A stretch of DNA of 64,000 nucleotides from Chloroflexia bacterium SDU3-3 (GCA_009268125.1 WBOU01000016.1:1-64000), one strand, 5' to 3'. Shown: positions 15,904 to 25,629, numbered from the stretch's first letter. The notes: generated from the letters alone by a model not told the origin. Translations and numbers: made by a program.

Positions 15904-18819
15904 CTAGAGCACCTGCTCCACATGGAGCAGCCCTGGCCGCTCGGCGTTGGCCTGCTCGACGGCGGCCTGGCCGCCGATCGCCACCACCGAGGCCCGCTGG
16001 CTGAGCACATCCAAGGCCTGGCCCATCTTGTGGAAATCGGCCAGCGTGGTGCCAAGCACCTGGTCGCGGTAGATCTGGCGCAGCTCGTCGGTCTCGCCGA
16101 TCAGGTAGCGCACCAGCGAGGTGTAGCCCTTCGCATCGGGCAGCTGGTAGGCGTCCAGATCGCTGATAGTGCCGATGATGCTGCGGGTCAGCTCGGTCTC
16201 GCTCAGGTCGAGGCCGCGCAGGAACGCGCCAGTGCCATCGTAGACATCCAGCGTGCGCAGCAGGTTGGGGTCGCGGTAGGAGAGCATGCTCCACACGCCG
16301 GTGAGCCGATCGTAGCGCGAGAAGCCGCCATACGCGCCGCCGCGCACGCGCACCTGCTCCCACAGGTAGGCGGTGCGCAGATAGTTCGAGACCACCGCCA
16401 CCGCGCCACTAGGGGCGAATCCGGCGGCGGTGAGGCTGCCGCCCTTGGCCACATAGTTCACCTGGGCGGGGATGAGCAGGCCCTCGTCGGGCTGATCGAG
16501 GCCCTGCGGCCAGGGCGCGTGGCTGACAGGGGAGGAGGGAAGCTCGGAGAGCGCCGCATCGATCTGCGGGCGCACCTGCAGCCAGGAGGCGTGGTCGGCG
16601 GTGATGTTGCAGAGCATGGCGGCGCGGTTCAGCAGGGTGTCGCGGATCTGCTGCAGCGTGGCGCAAACGCCCTCCCAGTCCGAATCAATCCGCTGGATGA
16701 GCTGGCGGACGAACAGCAGGTAGCTGATGCCGCCCATCTGCTCGCCCGCCCAGTCGGCCTCGCTGAATCGGGCGCGCAGGCGGGCGTCGGCGAAGCTATG
16801 GCCCGACGGCACCAGCGACGACTCGAAGCGCGTCTTCTCCTGCAGGGCCATCTGGCGGAAGCGCTCGCGGTTATCCAGATTCACGCCGGTGATCACATCG
16901 CGCATGATCGCCAGCAGCTCGCCCACGTGCTCGGGCATGGCCTTGCCGCGCAGCAGCAGCCAGGCCGCGCTGCCGCGATCGCCCCGGCGGGTGGAGACCA
17001 GGCGGTCGACGTGGATGCCGCCGGTGCTGCGCCCGATGCGCTGCGAGAGCTGCACGTAGTCCTCGCGCTTGGTGCCCATCTCCAGCAGCGAGCGCCCGAA
17101 GAGCGGCAGGTAGGGCAGCAGCTCAGGGGCCAGCGTGCGCAGGTCGAAGCCCAGATCGAGGTAGACAATGCCGTTGGCGAAGATGTCGTGGTAGATCAGC
17201 TTCACCGCACCATCCAGCACCTCGATCGGAATGCTGCGCACCTGGCGGTCGAGGTCGGCGATGCCCAGGCTGGGGATGGTGGCGCGCACCTCGGGCGGGT
17301 CGGGGCGCTCCTGCAGCTCTTTCAGCTCGGCGGTGCGCAGCACGATGGCCTGCGCGGCCTGCTCGCTGAGCGCGGCCTGGGCCGCATCGAGGCGCGCGCG
17401 CTCCTGGGCGGCCAGCCGCTCGCCCAGCGCGGGGTCGGCCTTTAGCACCACGGTGGTGCGGTGCGGGTTATCGAGGAAGTAGCGCTGGATGAGCGCGCCA
17501 AAGTAGGCCGGGGCGTCGGCGGCGATGGCCTGCTTGAGCGCGGCGAGCGGGGCCTCGAAGCTGATCTGGTCGATCGGGTCGCGCCCGTAGAGCCAGCCGC
17601 CCAGCGCGCCAAGCATCAGGCTGATGCCGCGCGGGAACGAGCCGGTGTTATTCTCGCGCAGCGAGAACTCGACGGTGTTCATGGCCGCGTCGACCTCGCC
17701 CTGGGCGATGCCGCCATCGGCGAGGGCGCGCAGGGTGCCCAGCACCAGCTGCTCGATCTCGGCCACGCGCTGCGGGTCGGTGTTCTTCAGGCCGGTGGAG
17801 AAGGTCAGCTCGCGCAGGCTGTCGCCCAGGCCGCCGCCCACCACGTTCTCGCCCAGCCCGCTGTCGATCAGGGCCTTGCGCAGCGGCGCGGCGGGCGTGC
17901 CCAGCAGCATATGGTCGAGCACCACAAGCCCCAGCGTCTCCGTCAGGTCGCTCACCTCGCCCAGCTTCCAGCTGATGGCGACCATGGCCTTGCTGGCGTC
18001 GGCGTCGGCGGCGCTGGCGGCGTAGGTTCGCTCGACGGTGCGCGGCGCGGCGAAGCTGGGCTGCAGCGGCACATCGGACGGCACCTCGATCGGCTGGAAG
18101 GCATCGAGGTACTCGGCCAGCAGCGCGAAGCGGTGGGCGGGATCGTCGTTGCCGTAGAAGAAGATCCGGGCGTTGGAGGGGTGGTAGAAGGTGTCGTGGA
18201 AGCCCTTGAGCTGCTCGTAGGTAAGATCGGGGATGTGCGCGGGGTCGCCGCCCGAGTCGACGCCATAGGTGGTGTCGGGGAAAAGCGACTGCTGCACATA
18301 GCGGTGCAGCATACTGTCGGGCGAACTATACGCGCCCTTCATCTCGTTATAGACCACGCCCTTGTAGGCCAGCGGCTGCGCGGCGTCCTCTAGCTCGTAG
18401 TGCCAGCCCTCCTGCTCGAAGTGGTGGCGGGCGATGCGCGGGAAGAACACAGCGTCCAGATAGACATCCACCAGGTTGTAGAAATCCTGGGTGTTCTGCG
18501 AGGCCACCGGGTAGCAGGTCTTGTCGGGGTAGGTGAAGGCGTTGAGGAAGGTCTTGAGCGAGCCTTTGATCAGCTCGACGAAGGGATCTTTCAGCGGATA
18601 CTTGCGCGAGCCGCAGAGCGTGATGTGCTCAAGGATGTGGGCCACGCCGGTGGAGTCGCTCGGGGGCGTGCGGAAGGTGATGCCAAAGACCTTGTTCTCA
18701 TCGTCGTTCTCAATCGAGAGCAGCTCGGCCCCGGTGGCCACGTGGCGGTAGAGCAGGGCGCGGCTGTTCAGCTCGGGCACCTCCTGCTCGCGGACCAGCG
18801 CAAAGCCATGCGTGTTCAT
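15904..18819 (-). CDS. Insulinase-family (M16C) peptidase, presequence-protease type
   Basis: A 971-residue zinc metallopeptidase. The inverted zinc motif HILEH is at residues 61-65, with Glu159 in VVYNEMKGAYSS as third ligand, as in PreP. The full-length two-half M16C architecture (about 970 residues) is present, with the C-terminal substrate-handling YGGFSRYD and later ISDLDAY regions. PreP-type enzymes degrade short unstructured peptides, including cleaved signal or targeting peptides; there is no signal peptide, so this one is likely cytoplasmic. The start at MNTHGF is preceded by AAAGGA; an upstream in-frame ATG has no site. An extended -10 lies at 18921. It ends in a 14-bp hairpin. Confidence 0.92.
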   Translation of the reverse strand: MNTHGFALVREQEVPELNSRALLYRHVATGAELLSIENDDENKVFGITFRTPPSDSTGVAHILEHITLCGSRKYPLKDPFVELIKGSLKTFLNAFTYPDKTCYPVASQNTQDFYNLVDVYLDAVFFPRIARHHFEQEGWHYELEDAAQPLAYKGVVYNEMKGAYSSPDSMLHRYVQQSLFPDTTYGVDSGGDPAHIPDLTYEQLKGFHDTFYHPSNARIFFYGNDDPAHRFALLAEYLDAFQPIEVPSDVPLQPSFAAPRTVERTYAASAADADASKAMVAISWKLGEVSDLTETLGLVVLDHMLLGTPAAPLRKALIDSGLGENVVGGGLGDSLRELTFSTGLKNTDPQRVAEIEQLVLGTLRALADGGIAQGEVDAAMNTVEFSLRENNTGSFPRGISLMLGALGGWLYGRDPIDQISFEAPLAALKQAIAADAPAYFGALIQRYFLDNPHRTTVVLKADPALGERLAAQERARLDAAQAALSEQAAQAIVLRTAELKELQERPDPPEVRATIPSLGIADLDRQVRSIPIEVLDGAVKLIYHDIFANGIVYLDLGFDLRTLAPELLPYLPLFGRSLLEMGTKREDYVQLSQRIGRSTGGIHVDRLVSTRRGDRGSAAWLLLRGKAMPEHVGELLAIMRDVITGVNLDNRERFRQMALQEKTRFESSLVPSGHSFADARLRARFSEADWAGEQMGGISYLLFVRQLIQRIDSDWEGVCATLQQIRDTLLNRAAMLCNITADHASWLQVRPQIDAALSELPSSPVSHAPWPQGLDQPDEGLLIPAQVNYVAKGGSLTAAGFAPSGAVAVVSNYLRTAYLWEQVRVRGGAYGGFSRYDRLTGVWSMLSYRDPNLLRTLDVYDGTGAFLRGLDLSETELTRSIIGTISDLDAYQLPDAKGYTSLVRYLIGETDELRQIYRDQVLGTTLADFHKMGQALDVLSQRASVVAIGGQAAVEQANAERPGLLHVEQVL

Positions 18820-18920
18820 CGGCAGCGTTCCTTTCTGTGCGCGCACGCGGGTGTTGGATCAGGGTAGAAAAGGAGCCAGAGCACCAACGGCAGCGGTGCT
18901 CTGGATGCGGTACGCCATAT

Positions 18921-18929
18921 ATTGTAGCA
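18921..18929 (-). promoter_or_regulatory. Extended -10 promoter of the M16 gene
   Basis: Minus-strand TGCTACAAT about 100 bases before the start codon; no good -35 is seen. Confidence 0.5.
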
Positions 18930-18935
18930 GAAGGG

Positions 18936-19709
18936 CTAGCGGGTGGCGGCGAGCCGCGCGGCCAGCGCCTGCTTGCGGGCGCGGATGCCGCGCATGTGGG
19001 TGCGGAACACCACCAGCTTGACCCACAGCTGGATGAGGTGCACGCCGGTGCGCCACAGGCGGGGGAAGTTGAAGAACTGGCTCTGGCCATAGCTGCGGTG
19101 GAAGTGGTGGACGGGCACCTCGGCAAACTTAAACTGGGCGTCCTGGAGCTTCTTCACCAGCTCCAGCGGCAGCGTGCCGGTCACCGACTCTAGCTCGATC
19201 ACATCGAAGACCTCGCGGCGCATCAGGCGGAAGTCGCAGTCGACGTCGCGCAGCCTGAAGCCGAACAGCAGCTTGACGGTGTGGTGGTAGATGCGCCCGA
19301 TCACCTTGCGGTGGGCCGGGTCGCCACGGTCGATCTTCCAGCCGTTGACGATGTCGATGCCATCGCGCAGGGCGGGCAGCAGATCTTTGATCTCGCGCGG
19401 GTCATACTGAGCGTCGCCGTCGGTGTAGAACACCAGATCTTTCTTGGCCTCTTTGAAGCCAAGCCGCACCGCGCCGCCGTAACCCAGCGGCTCGCGGAAG
19501 GAGAAGTAGCGGAAGTGCGGGTGGCCCTTGGCCAGCTCCTCCAGCACATCCACTGTGTAGTCGGTGCTGCCGTTCTCGACGACGATCACCTCGTAGTCGT
19601 CGGTGATCTCGGCTAGGGTGTGCAGCATAGAGAGCACCATGCTGCCGATGGTGCCGCCATCGTTGTAGGCGGGAAATATCGCAGATATGCTCGGGCGATC
19701 AGCGTTCAT
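18936..19709 (-). CDS. Family 2 glycosyltransferase (dolichol-phosphate mannosyltransferase-like)
   Basis: A 257-residue GT-A enzyme. It begins ISAIFPAYNDGGTIG, the usual nucleotide-sugar strand, and has VIVVENGSTDYTVDVLEELA, then the metal-binding YTDGDAQYDPREI and later LRDVDCDFRLMRREVF. The last motif is typical of polyprenyl-phosphate mannosyl/glucosyl transferases, which make lipid-linked sugars for GT-C enzymes. The C-terminal segment (LIQLWVKLVVF) is hydrophobic and may lie on the membrane. Donor and acceptor are not certain. An extended -10 (TGCTATAAT) is about 35 bases upstream. Its GT-C partner could be the membrane protein at 33281, an inference only. Confidence 0.87.
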   Translation of the reverse strand: MNADRPSISAIFPAYNDGGTIGSMVLSMLHTLAEITDDYEVIVVENGSTDYTVDVLEELAKGHPHFRYFSFREPLGYGGAVRLGFKEAKKDLVFYTDGDAQYDPREIKDLLPALRDGIDIVNGWKIDRGDPAHRKVIGRIYHHTVKLLFGFRLRDVDCDFRLMRREVFDVIELESVTGTLPLELVKKLQDAQFKFAEVPVHHFHRSYGQSQFFNFPRLWRTGVHLIQLWVKLVVFRTHMRGIRARKQALAARLAATR

Positions 19710-19744
19710 GGATCATCCTTAGGTGTCGTGTTTCGCAGGTGCCG

Positions 19745-19753
19745 ATTATAGCA
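19745..19753 (-). promoter_or_regulatory. Extended -10 promoter of the glycosyltransferase gene
   Basis: Minus-strand TGCTATAAT, about 35 bases before the start codon. Confidence 0.6.
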
Positions 19754-20571
19754 GAAGAGCCGATTTACCACCAAGGCTCCTAGGCTCCAAGGAGGTGGAC
19801 CGAATACCACGAAGACGCGAAGGCGCGAGGGGGCGGGGGAACCGTTACCACCAAGACGCCAAGGCTCCAAGGAACAAAAGGGACCGAATACCACGAAGAC
19901 GCGAAGGCGCAAGGGGGCCGGGGAACCGTTACCACCAAGACGCCAAGGCTCCAAGGAACAAAAGGGGCCGAATACCACGAAGACGCGAAGGCGCGAGGGC
20001 GATCAGAAAGACAAACACCTCACATAGTGTCACTCTTCGGGGCTTTTCGGGCGCGATTCACGATGGTGGTTCCGCTCGGGCGGTGGGTGGGTGCCCTGCG
20101 CGGGCGGCGGCTAGGGGCCAGCCCCTAGCAACCCTGCGAGGGGGCTACGCCCCCTTCGATCCCCCAATGTTGGGCGTTCCCGTGCTGCACGCTGGCAGCT
20201 CATGTTCGTGCATATGGCCATCAAGACCTGAGCAGCGCCTTCGCCGCATGGGCCAGGTGGGTAGGGTTAGCACTGCACGCTTCGTCGGGCCGACCTACGG
20301 TCGGCCCGACCGGCTGCGGCCTCGATCACGATGGTTGCTCGCGATTGCTGGGCGACTGCCCTATGCGGGCGGCACCTTCGCCGCGTGGGAAAGGTGGGCC
20401 GGTGCGCGACGATCAAAGAGCCTTCACCACCAAGACTCCAAGGACCCAAGGGCGATGGGCAAGGGAGCGCGGGTGGCACAGAAGGGAAGATGGATGATGT
20501 GGAGGGGAATGCGGAAAACGACCGCGCATCCGAGAGAAGCGCCGCGCCGACCGCGCAAAAATGGTATGATA

Positions 20572-20580
20572 GCCCCCGAG
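20572..20580 (+). promoter_or_regulatory. Extended -10 promoter of hisC
   Basis: TGGTATGAT ending 24 bases before the start codon; no clear -35. The GAGGAAG ribosome site is at 20595-20601. Confidence 0.6.
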
Positions 20581-20604
20581 CAAAGCAAACACCCGAGGAA
20601 GACC

Positions 20605-21711
20605 ATGCCCGACATCTCGCACCTGCTGCGCCCCGACATCGCCGCGCTGGAGCCGTACACCCCCATCGTCCCGCTGGAGGTGCTGGCCGAGCGGCTGGGC
20701 CGCCCGATCGACCAGATCATCAAGCTCGACGCCAACGAGAACCCCTACGGCGCATCGCCGCGCGCCCTGGCGGCGCTGGCCAGCTACCCGCACTACGCCA
20801 TCTACCCCGACCCCGAGCACACCGCGCTGCGGGCCGCGCTCAGCGCCTACACCGGCCAGCCCGCCGCGCGCCTGATCTGCGGCGCGGGGTCGGATGAGCT
20901 GATCGACCTGCTGATGCGGGCCTTCCTGATGCCGGGCGACGCCATCATCAACTGCGGGCCGACCTTCGGCATGTACCCCTTCGACGCCCAGCTGTTCGCG
21001 GCCAGGGTCATCGCGGTGCCGCGCACCGAGGGATTCGCGGTGGACATCGAGGCGGTGGCCGACGCGGCCCAGGCCCACGGCGCAAAGATGGTATTTTTGG
21101 CCAACCCCAACAACCCCACCGGCACGCTCACGCCCCGCGCCGAGATCGAGCGCCTGCTGGAGCTGCCCATGCTGGTGGTGGTGGACGAGGCCTACGCCGA
21201 GTTCGCAGGGCAGAGCCTGATCGACATGGTGGGCAGCCGACCCAACCTAGTGGTGCTGCGCACGTTCTCGAAGTGGGCGGGGCTGGCCGGGCTGCGGGTG
21301 GGCTACGCCGCCGTGCCCGAGGAGCTGATCGCACACCTGTGGAAGATCAAGCAGCCCTACAACGTAAACTGCGCCGCCGAGCAGGCCGCGCTGGCCAGCC
21401 TGGCCGACATGCCGTACCTGCAGGGCCTGATCGACCAGATCGTGGCCGAGCGCGGGCGGCTGATGGCGGCCCTGGCCGAGCTACCGCTGCTGCGGCCCTT
21501 CCCCAGCAGCGCAAACTTCGTGCTGTGCCGCGTGGCCGCCGAGCCGGGCGCGGGGCCGCAGCGGGCGATGGCGATCAAGCGCCACCTAGAGGAGCGCGGC
21601 ATCCTCATCCGCTACTACACCACCCCGGCCCTGGCCGACTGCATCCGCATCAGCGTGGGCCGGCCCGAGCAGAACGACGCGCTGCTGGCCGCGCTGCGCG
21701 AGCTGGCCTAG
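20605..21711 (+). CDS. hisC: Histidinol-phosphate aminotransferase
   Basis: A 368-residue fold-type I PLP enzyme that converts imidazole-acetol phosphate and glutamate to histidinol phosphate. Visible marks are [20 protein letters not shown] near the N terminus, [27 protein letters not shown], and the PLP lysine in [17 protein letters not shown]. The C terminus [11 protein letters not shown] binds the substrate carboxylate region. The length fits the family. The frame is open for about 290 codons further upstream, but that part is repeat sequence; the start at MPDISHLL is fixed by GAGGAAG and the -10 at 20572. A protease gene and an hisN-like gene follow closely on the same strand. Confidence 0.92.
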   Translation: MPDISHLLRPDIAALEPYTPIVPLEVLAERLGRPIDQIIKLDANENPYGASPRALAALASYPHYAIYPDPEHTALRAALSAYTGQPAARLICGAGSDELIDLLMRAFLMPGDAIINCGPTFGMYPFDAQLFAARVIAVPRTEGFAVDIEAVADAAQAHGAKMVFLANPNNPTGTLTPRAEIERLLELPMLVVVDEAYAEFAGQSLIDMVGSRPNLVVLRTFSKWAGLAGLRVGYAAVPEELIAHLWKIKQPYNVNCAAEQAALASLADMPYLQGLIDQIVAERGRLMAALAELPLLRPFPSSANFVLCRVAAEPGAGPQRAMAIKRHLEERGILIRYYTTPALADCIRISVGRPEQNDALLAALRELA

Positions 21712-21746
21712 GAACCGCCGCCCGCTCTTGATTGAGGAGTTGCCGC

Positions 21747-23627
21747 ATGCGGCGAACGTTTTCGTTTGGGCGCTACTGGGGCGTCGACCTGCAGATCCAC
21801 TGGCTGCTGCCGCTGTTTCTGGTCTACATCGTCTGGATCAACCGGCCCAGCGACATGCGCGGCGTGGGCTACGCGCTGCTGGGCGGCGTGCTGCTGCTGC
21901 TCTCGGTGCTGCTGCACGAGGTGGGGCACGCGGTGGTGGCCAGGGTCTGCGGCTTCCGCACGCGCTCGATCGTGCTGTGGCCGCTGGGCGGCTTCGCCAA
22001 TATCGAGATGGGCGGCGCAGCGCGCTGGCAGCGGGCGGTGATCCTGCTGGCCGGGCCTGCGGCCAACGCGGCGCTGGGCCTGATCTGCGGCGGGGCCTGG
22101 CTGGCGGCGCGCACGGCGCTGCGCGCGCCTGTGGAGCTGACCGCCATGCTGAGCTACGCGACCATGGCCAACGGCGTGCTGTGCGTGTTCAACATGCTGC
22201 CCGCCTACCCGCTGGATGGCGGCCAGATCGCATGGCTGCTGCTCGACCGGCTGCTGGGCCAGCCCTGGGCGGCGCGGGTGATGATCGGCATCAGCGCGGC
22301 GCTGGCGGCGCTGATCGTGGGCGCGAGCGTGGCCCTGGGCGACCCGCTGATGGGCGTGGTGGCGCTGTTCATCGTGGCCGGGTCGATCAGCCTGAACCCG
22401 CAGGCCAGCGCGTGGATGACGCGGCAGATCGGCCTGCGGGCCGACCCGGGCTACCGCTTCATCGAGCGCAAGGAGTACCAGCGGGCGGTCGACCACTACA
22501 GCCGCACCATCCCGCGCAAGGCTTCAAATGCGAACTACCACAACAACCGCGGCTACGCCTACCTATGCCTGGGAGACCCCGCGCAGGCCATCCCCGACTT
22601 CAGCCGCGCGATCGCGCTGAGCCCTGGGGCGGCGCTCATCTACATGAACCGGGGCAACGCCTACCTGGCGCTCCACCAGCCCGAGCTAGCCCTGGCCGAC
22701 TTTCACCGCGCGGCGGAGCTGGAGCCGAGCAACGTGTTTGCCTTCGCGCAGGCCGCCCACGGCTACATCGCCCAGGGCGACTTCGACCGCGCGCTAGAGC
22801 AGGCCGACCGCGCCATGGCCGTCGCGCCGGGGCACGTGGCTGGCCCGCTGGCGCGCGCCCTAGTGTACATGCACCGCAGCCCGGTAGGCCACGCCGACCA
22901 CCAGCTGGCCATCGCCGAGAACACGCGCATGATCGCGCTCGCCCCCGCCGAGGACACGGGCTACAACAACCGCGGCTACGTGCGCTTCCTGAACGGCGAT
23001 CTGGCCGGGGCCGAGGCCGACTACCAGCTGGCGTTCGCGCGCCTGCCCGACAGCATGCACCTGCTGAGCGGCAAGGCCGAGCTGCTGGCGGCGCGCGGCG
23101 ACGCCGAGGGCGCGCTGGCCGAGTACCAGCGCCTGGCCGCGCTCGACCCCAAGCATATGTTCAACCACCGCGAGCTAGCCGCGCTCTCCTTCCAGCGCGG
23201 CGACCAGCGCCGCGCCGCCGAGCACGCCGCGCTGGCGCTCGCTGCCGACGCGCGCGGCGTGCTGGCCCCCAGCCCGTGCGTTATGTCGTACTATGTGCGC
23301 GGGCGGCTCGACTTCCAGCTGTTCGTGTGCCGCTGCGCCCAGGATCAGCAGGTCGACCCGGCGCTGGTGCACCTGGGCCGCGCCGAGGCCCACCGCGCCA
23401 ACGGCCAGCCCGAGCAGTCGGTGGAGCACTACCGCGCCGCGCTGGTGGCCCGCCCATCCTGGGAGGCCGCGCTGTTCGGGCGGGGCATGGCCTACGCCGC
23501 CATGGGCCGGGCCAGCGAGGCCCGCTTCGACCTGGTGGCCGTGGCCGAGCGCGGCGGCAACCGCTTCCTGCAGCGGCTGGCCCGCGAGCAGCTGGCCGCC
23601 CAATCTTCTATCCTGCAACCCTCGTGA
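21747..23627 (+). CDS. Site-2 protease (M50) fused to a TPR domain
   Basis: A 626-residue membrane protein. Residues 1-225 are an intramembrane zinc protease: HEVGH at 57-61, the second-ligand motif NMLPAYPLDGG with Asp157, and about six membrane helices. Residues about 235-620 are TPR repeats (for example NNRGYAYLCLGDPAQAIPDF, YMNRGNAYLALHQPELALAD). S2P enzymes cleave membrane-bound regulators; the TPR tail should recruit a substrate or partner on the cytoplasmic side. TTGAGGAG precedes the start. It lies 35 bases after hisC and 13 before the hisN-like gene, so all three are probably one transcript. The substrate is unknown. Confidence 0.87.
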   Translation: MRRTFSFGRYWGVDLQIHWLLPLFLVYIVWINRPSDMRGVGYALLGGVLLLLSVLLHEVGHAVVARVCGFRTRSIVLWPLGGFANIEMGGAARWQRAVILLAGPAANAALGLICGGAWLAARTALRAPVELTAMLSYATMANGVLCVFNMLPAYPLDGGQIAWLLLDRLLGQPWAARVMIGISAALAALIVGASVALGDPLMGVVALFIVAGSISLNPQASAWMTRQIGLRADPGYRFIERKEYQRAVDHYSRTIPRKASNANYHNNRGYAYLCLGDPAQAIPDFSRAIALSPGAALIYMNRGNAYLALHQPELALADFHRAAELEPSNVFAFAQAAHGYIAQGDFDRALEQADRAMAVAPGHVAGPLARALVYMHRSPVGHADHQLAIAENTRMIALAPAEDTGYNNRGYVRFLNGDLAGAEADYQLAFARLPDSMHLLSGKAELLAARGDAEGALAEYQRLAALDPKHMFNHRELAALSFQRGDQRRAAEHAALALAADARGVLAPSPCVMSYYVRGRLDFQLFVCRCAQDQQVDPALVHLGRAEAHRANGQPEQSVEHYRAALVARPSWEAALFGRGMAYAAMGRASEARFDLVAVAERGGNRFLQRLAREQLAAQSSILQPS

Positions 23628-23640
23628 GGAGGTTTCCCCT

Positions 23641-24408
23641 ATGGCCCAAGAGACGCTAGAGGCCCTGCGCGAGTTCGCCGCCGAGCTGGCGTGGAACGCC
23701 GGGCGGGTGACGCTGCGCTACTTCCAGACCGCGCTGGACACCGAGCTGAAGGCCGATGAGTCGCCCGTGACGATCGCCGACCGCCAGTCGGAGCGCCTGA
23801 TGCGCGAGATGATCGAGGCCCGCTACCCGCGCCACTCCATCCTGGGCGAGGAGGAGGGCGAGACCAGGCCGGGGGCCACGTTCCGCTGGATCCTCGACCC
23901 GATCGATGGCACCAAGACCTTTGTGCGCGGCGTGCCCATGTACGCGGTGCTGGTGGGCCTAGAGCGCGAGGGCGAGGTGGTGGTGGGCGCAGTGAACATC
24001 CCGCCCATGGCCGAGCTGCTGGTGGCCGCCAAGGGCCTGGGCTGCTCGTGGAACGGACGAGCAGCCCATGTCTCCGCCACGGCCAGCCTGGGCGAGGCGC
24101 TGCTACTCTCCACCGATAGCGAGAGCATGGAGAAGTACGGCCGGGGCGCGGCCTACCGCCGCCTGGTGGCCGCCACCAAGATGCAGCGCACCTGGGGCGA
24201 CGCCTACGGCTACGCGCTGGTGGCCACGGGCCGCGCCGAGCTGATGCTGGACGCCGCCATGAGCATCTGGGACTGCGCCGCGCTCTACCCGGTGCTCACC
24301 GAGGCGGGCGGCACCTTCACCGACTGGCAGGGCAACCCGACCATCACGGCCAACGAGGCCATCGCCACCAACGGCGCGCTGCTGCCCGAGGTGCTGCGCC
24401 TGGTGTAG
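23641..24408 (+). CDS. hisN: Inositol-monophosphatase-family phosphatase, probable histidinol-phosphatase
   Basis: A 255-residue metal-dependent phosphatase. The catalytic motifs are GEEEGE at 69-74, DPIDGT at 86-91 and SIWDCAAL near 213-220, in the right order and spacing for the IMPase family. Family members hydrolyse inositol-1-phosphate, fructose-1,6-bisphosphate, PAP or histidinol phosphate. Location two genes after hisC favours histidinol-phosphatase (HisN), the step after HisC. An inositol-phosphate synthase at 46211 leaves inositol monophosphatase as an alternative. GAGGAGG lies at good distance before the ATG. Confidence 0.82.
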   Translation: MAQETLEALREFAAELAWNAGRVTLRYFQTALDTELKADESPVTIADRQSERLMREMIEARYPRHSILGEEEGETRPGATFRWILDPIDGTKTFVRGVPMYAVLVGLEREGEVVVGAVNIPPMAELLVAAKGLGCSWNGRAAHVSATASLGEALLLSTDSESMEKYGRGAAYRRLVAATKMQRTWGDAYGYALVATGRAELMLDAAMSIWDCAALYPVLTEAGGTFTDWQGNPTITANEAIATNGALLPEVLRLV

Positions 24409-24519
24409 GCGCACCCCTGGCGGGCCGCACGCGCCACCCGCGGCCCGCCCCCCACTGGAACCGCCTGCGCCCACACGGGCCTGACATGTCGCCTGGGGCA
24501 TCACAATCGGGAGGCTGCT

Positions 24520-25629
24520 ATGCACATTCCTCACCACCACATTTCCCCGCTCATCCTCGCGCTCATCCTGGCGCTGGGCGCGCTGGGCGCGGCGGCGCTG
24601 CTGCACGCCCCGCCGCCCGCCTTCTCGCAGGCGGCCTCGGCCAGCTGCGGCGTGGCGCAGGGCCAGGGCGCGCAGCGCACCCTGGTGCTGGTGGACGACC
24701 TGCCCAAGGCCCAGCCCGCCGCCTACAAGGTCTGGCACCTGCGCTCGGGGGACGGCGGGCGCAGCTGGGCCACCGAGCGCTGGTATATCTCGCGCGGGGC
24801 TGGGCTGGCCGGCTGCCCGCGCGCGCGGGTGGCTGGCGGCGCAGGCCTGTGGTGGAAGCCCGCCCGCCTGGGCGAGCGCGCCGACGACGGAGGTCTGCTG
24901 GCCACCGACGACGGCGGCAAGACCTGGCGCACGATCTACCGGGGCAGCCCGGTGGCGGCGGCCCAGCGCATCTCGGCCAGCGAGGGCTTTGTGGCCAGCG
25001 AGGATGGCCAGCTGCTCTACACCGCCGACGGCGGCCAGCTGTGGGATGTGCGCACCAGCGGGGTGAGGCTGGCCGAGCTGGCCTTCGTGAGCGCCCGCTA
25101 CGGCTACGCCCAGCGCGCCGAGGGGCTGGCCTTCACGGGGGACGGCGGGCGCAGCTGGCGCACGGTGGAGACGCCCTGCGCCGCCCAGGGCGCGAGCATG
25201 GCGCGGGTGGGGGCCACCACGATCTTCCTGATCTGCCGCGCCCAGCCGGGCCAGCAGCCGCCCGCGCTCATGCGCTCCGACAACGCTGGCCTGCGCTGGG
25301 CCAGCATCCACCGCCCCCCCGAGCAGAGCTGGCAGGCCGTGACCGGCGGTGCGGCGCAGGTGGGCGATATGTTCTTTCTGAACGCCTACCACGGCTGGCT
25401 CGTGGTAGAGCTTGACGGCCAGCCCCGCCGCTCGGCGCTGCGCACCACCTGGGATGGCGGGCGCACCTGGCGCACCATCCTGACCACCAGCGGCAGCATG
25501 GGCGGCGTCAGCTTCGACAACAGCCAGCACGGCCAGCTGTGGGTGGATGCCAGCGACGACGGGGCCGACAACCCCGTGCCGATGGTGACGGCGGACGCCG
25601 GGCGCACCTGGCTGTTTGGCGACGAGTAG
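24520..25629 (+). CDS. Secreted BNR/Ycf48-like repeat protein
   Basis: A 369-residue exported protein. Residues about 8-36 are a signal peptide or signal anchor (LILALILALGALGAAALL). The body contains repeated Asp-box motifs: SGDGGRSWAT, TDDGGKTWRT, TADGGQLWDV, TGDGGRSWRT, TWDGGRTWRT and TADAGRTWLF. Such repeats form a beta-propeller, as in sialidases, VPS10 and the photosystem II assembly factor Ycf48. No sialidase catalytic residues are evident, so the propeller is more likely a binding or assembly protein. Function unknown. It stands alone, about 110 bases after hisN. Confidence 0.75.
   Translation: MHIPHHHISPLILALILALGALGAAALLHAPPPAFSQAASASCGVAQGQGAQRTLVLVDDLPKAQPAAYKVWHLRSGDGGRSWATERWYISRGAGLAGCPRARVAGGAGLWWKPARLGERADDGGLLATDDGGKTWRTIYRGSPVAAAQRISASEGFVASEDGQLLYTADGGQLWDVRTSGVRLAELAFVSARYGYAQRAEGLAFTGDGGRSWRTVETPCAAQGASMARVGATTIFLICRAQPGQQPPALMRSDNAGLRWASIHRPPEQSWQAVTGGAAQVGDMFFLNAYHGWLVVELDGQPRRSALRTTWDGGRTWRTILTTSGSMGGVSFDNSQHGQLWVDASDDGADNPVPMVTADAGRTWLFGDE

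Larger units (their letters stand above)
19710..20604. repeat. Repeat block: 84-bp tandem family B array and a family A copy
   Basis: From about 19766 to 20005 an 84-bp unit occurs nearly three times; ATACCACGAAGACGCGAAGG starts at 19804, 19888 and 19972. A full family A copy follows at about 20023-20275 (GTGTCACTC at its left, GGCTAGGGGCCAGCCCCTAG inside, GCATATGGCCATCAAGAC and CTTCGCCGCATGGGCC at its right). A short family B piece (CACCACCAAGACTCCAAGGA) is at 20426. The hisC promoter is at 20572. Confidence 0.8.

Noticed and set aside
19723-20604. N-terminal extension of hisC through the open upstream frame
   Set aside because: The extension is translated family A and B repeat text. The promoter and GAGGAAG lie just before the family-typical start at 20605.
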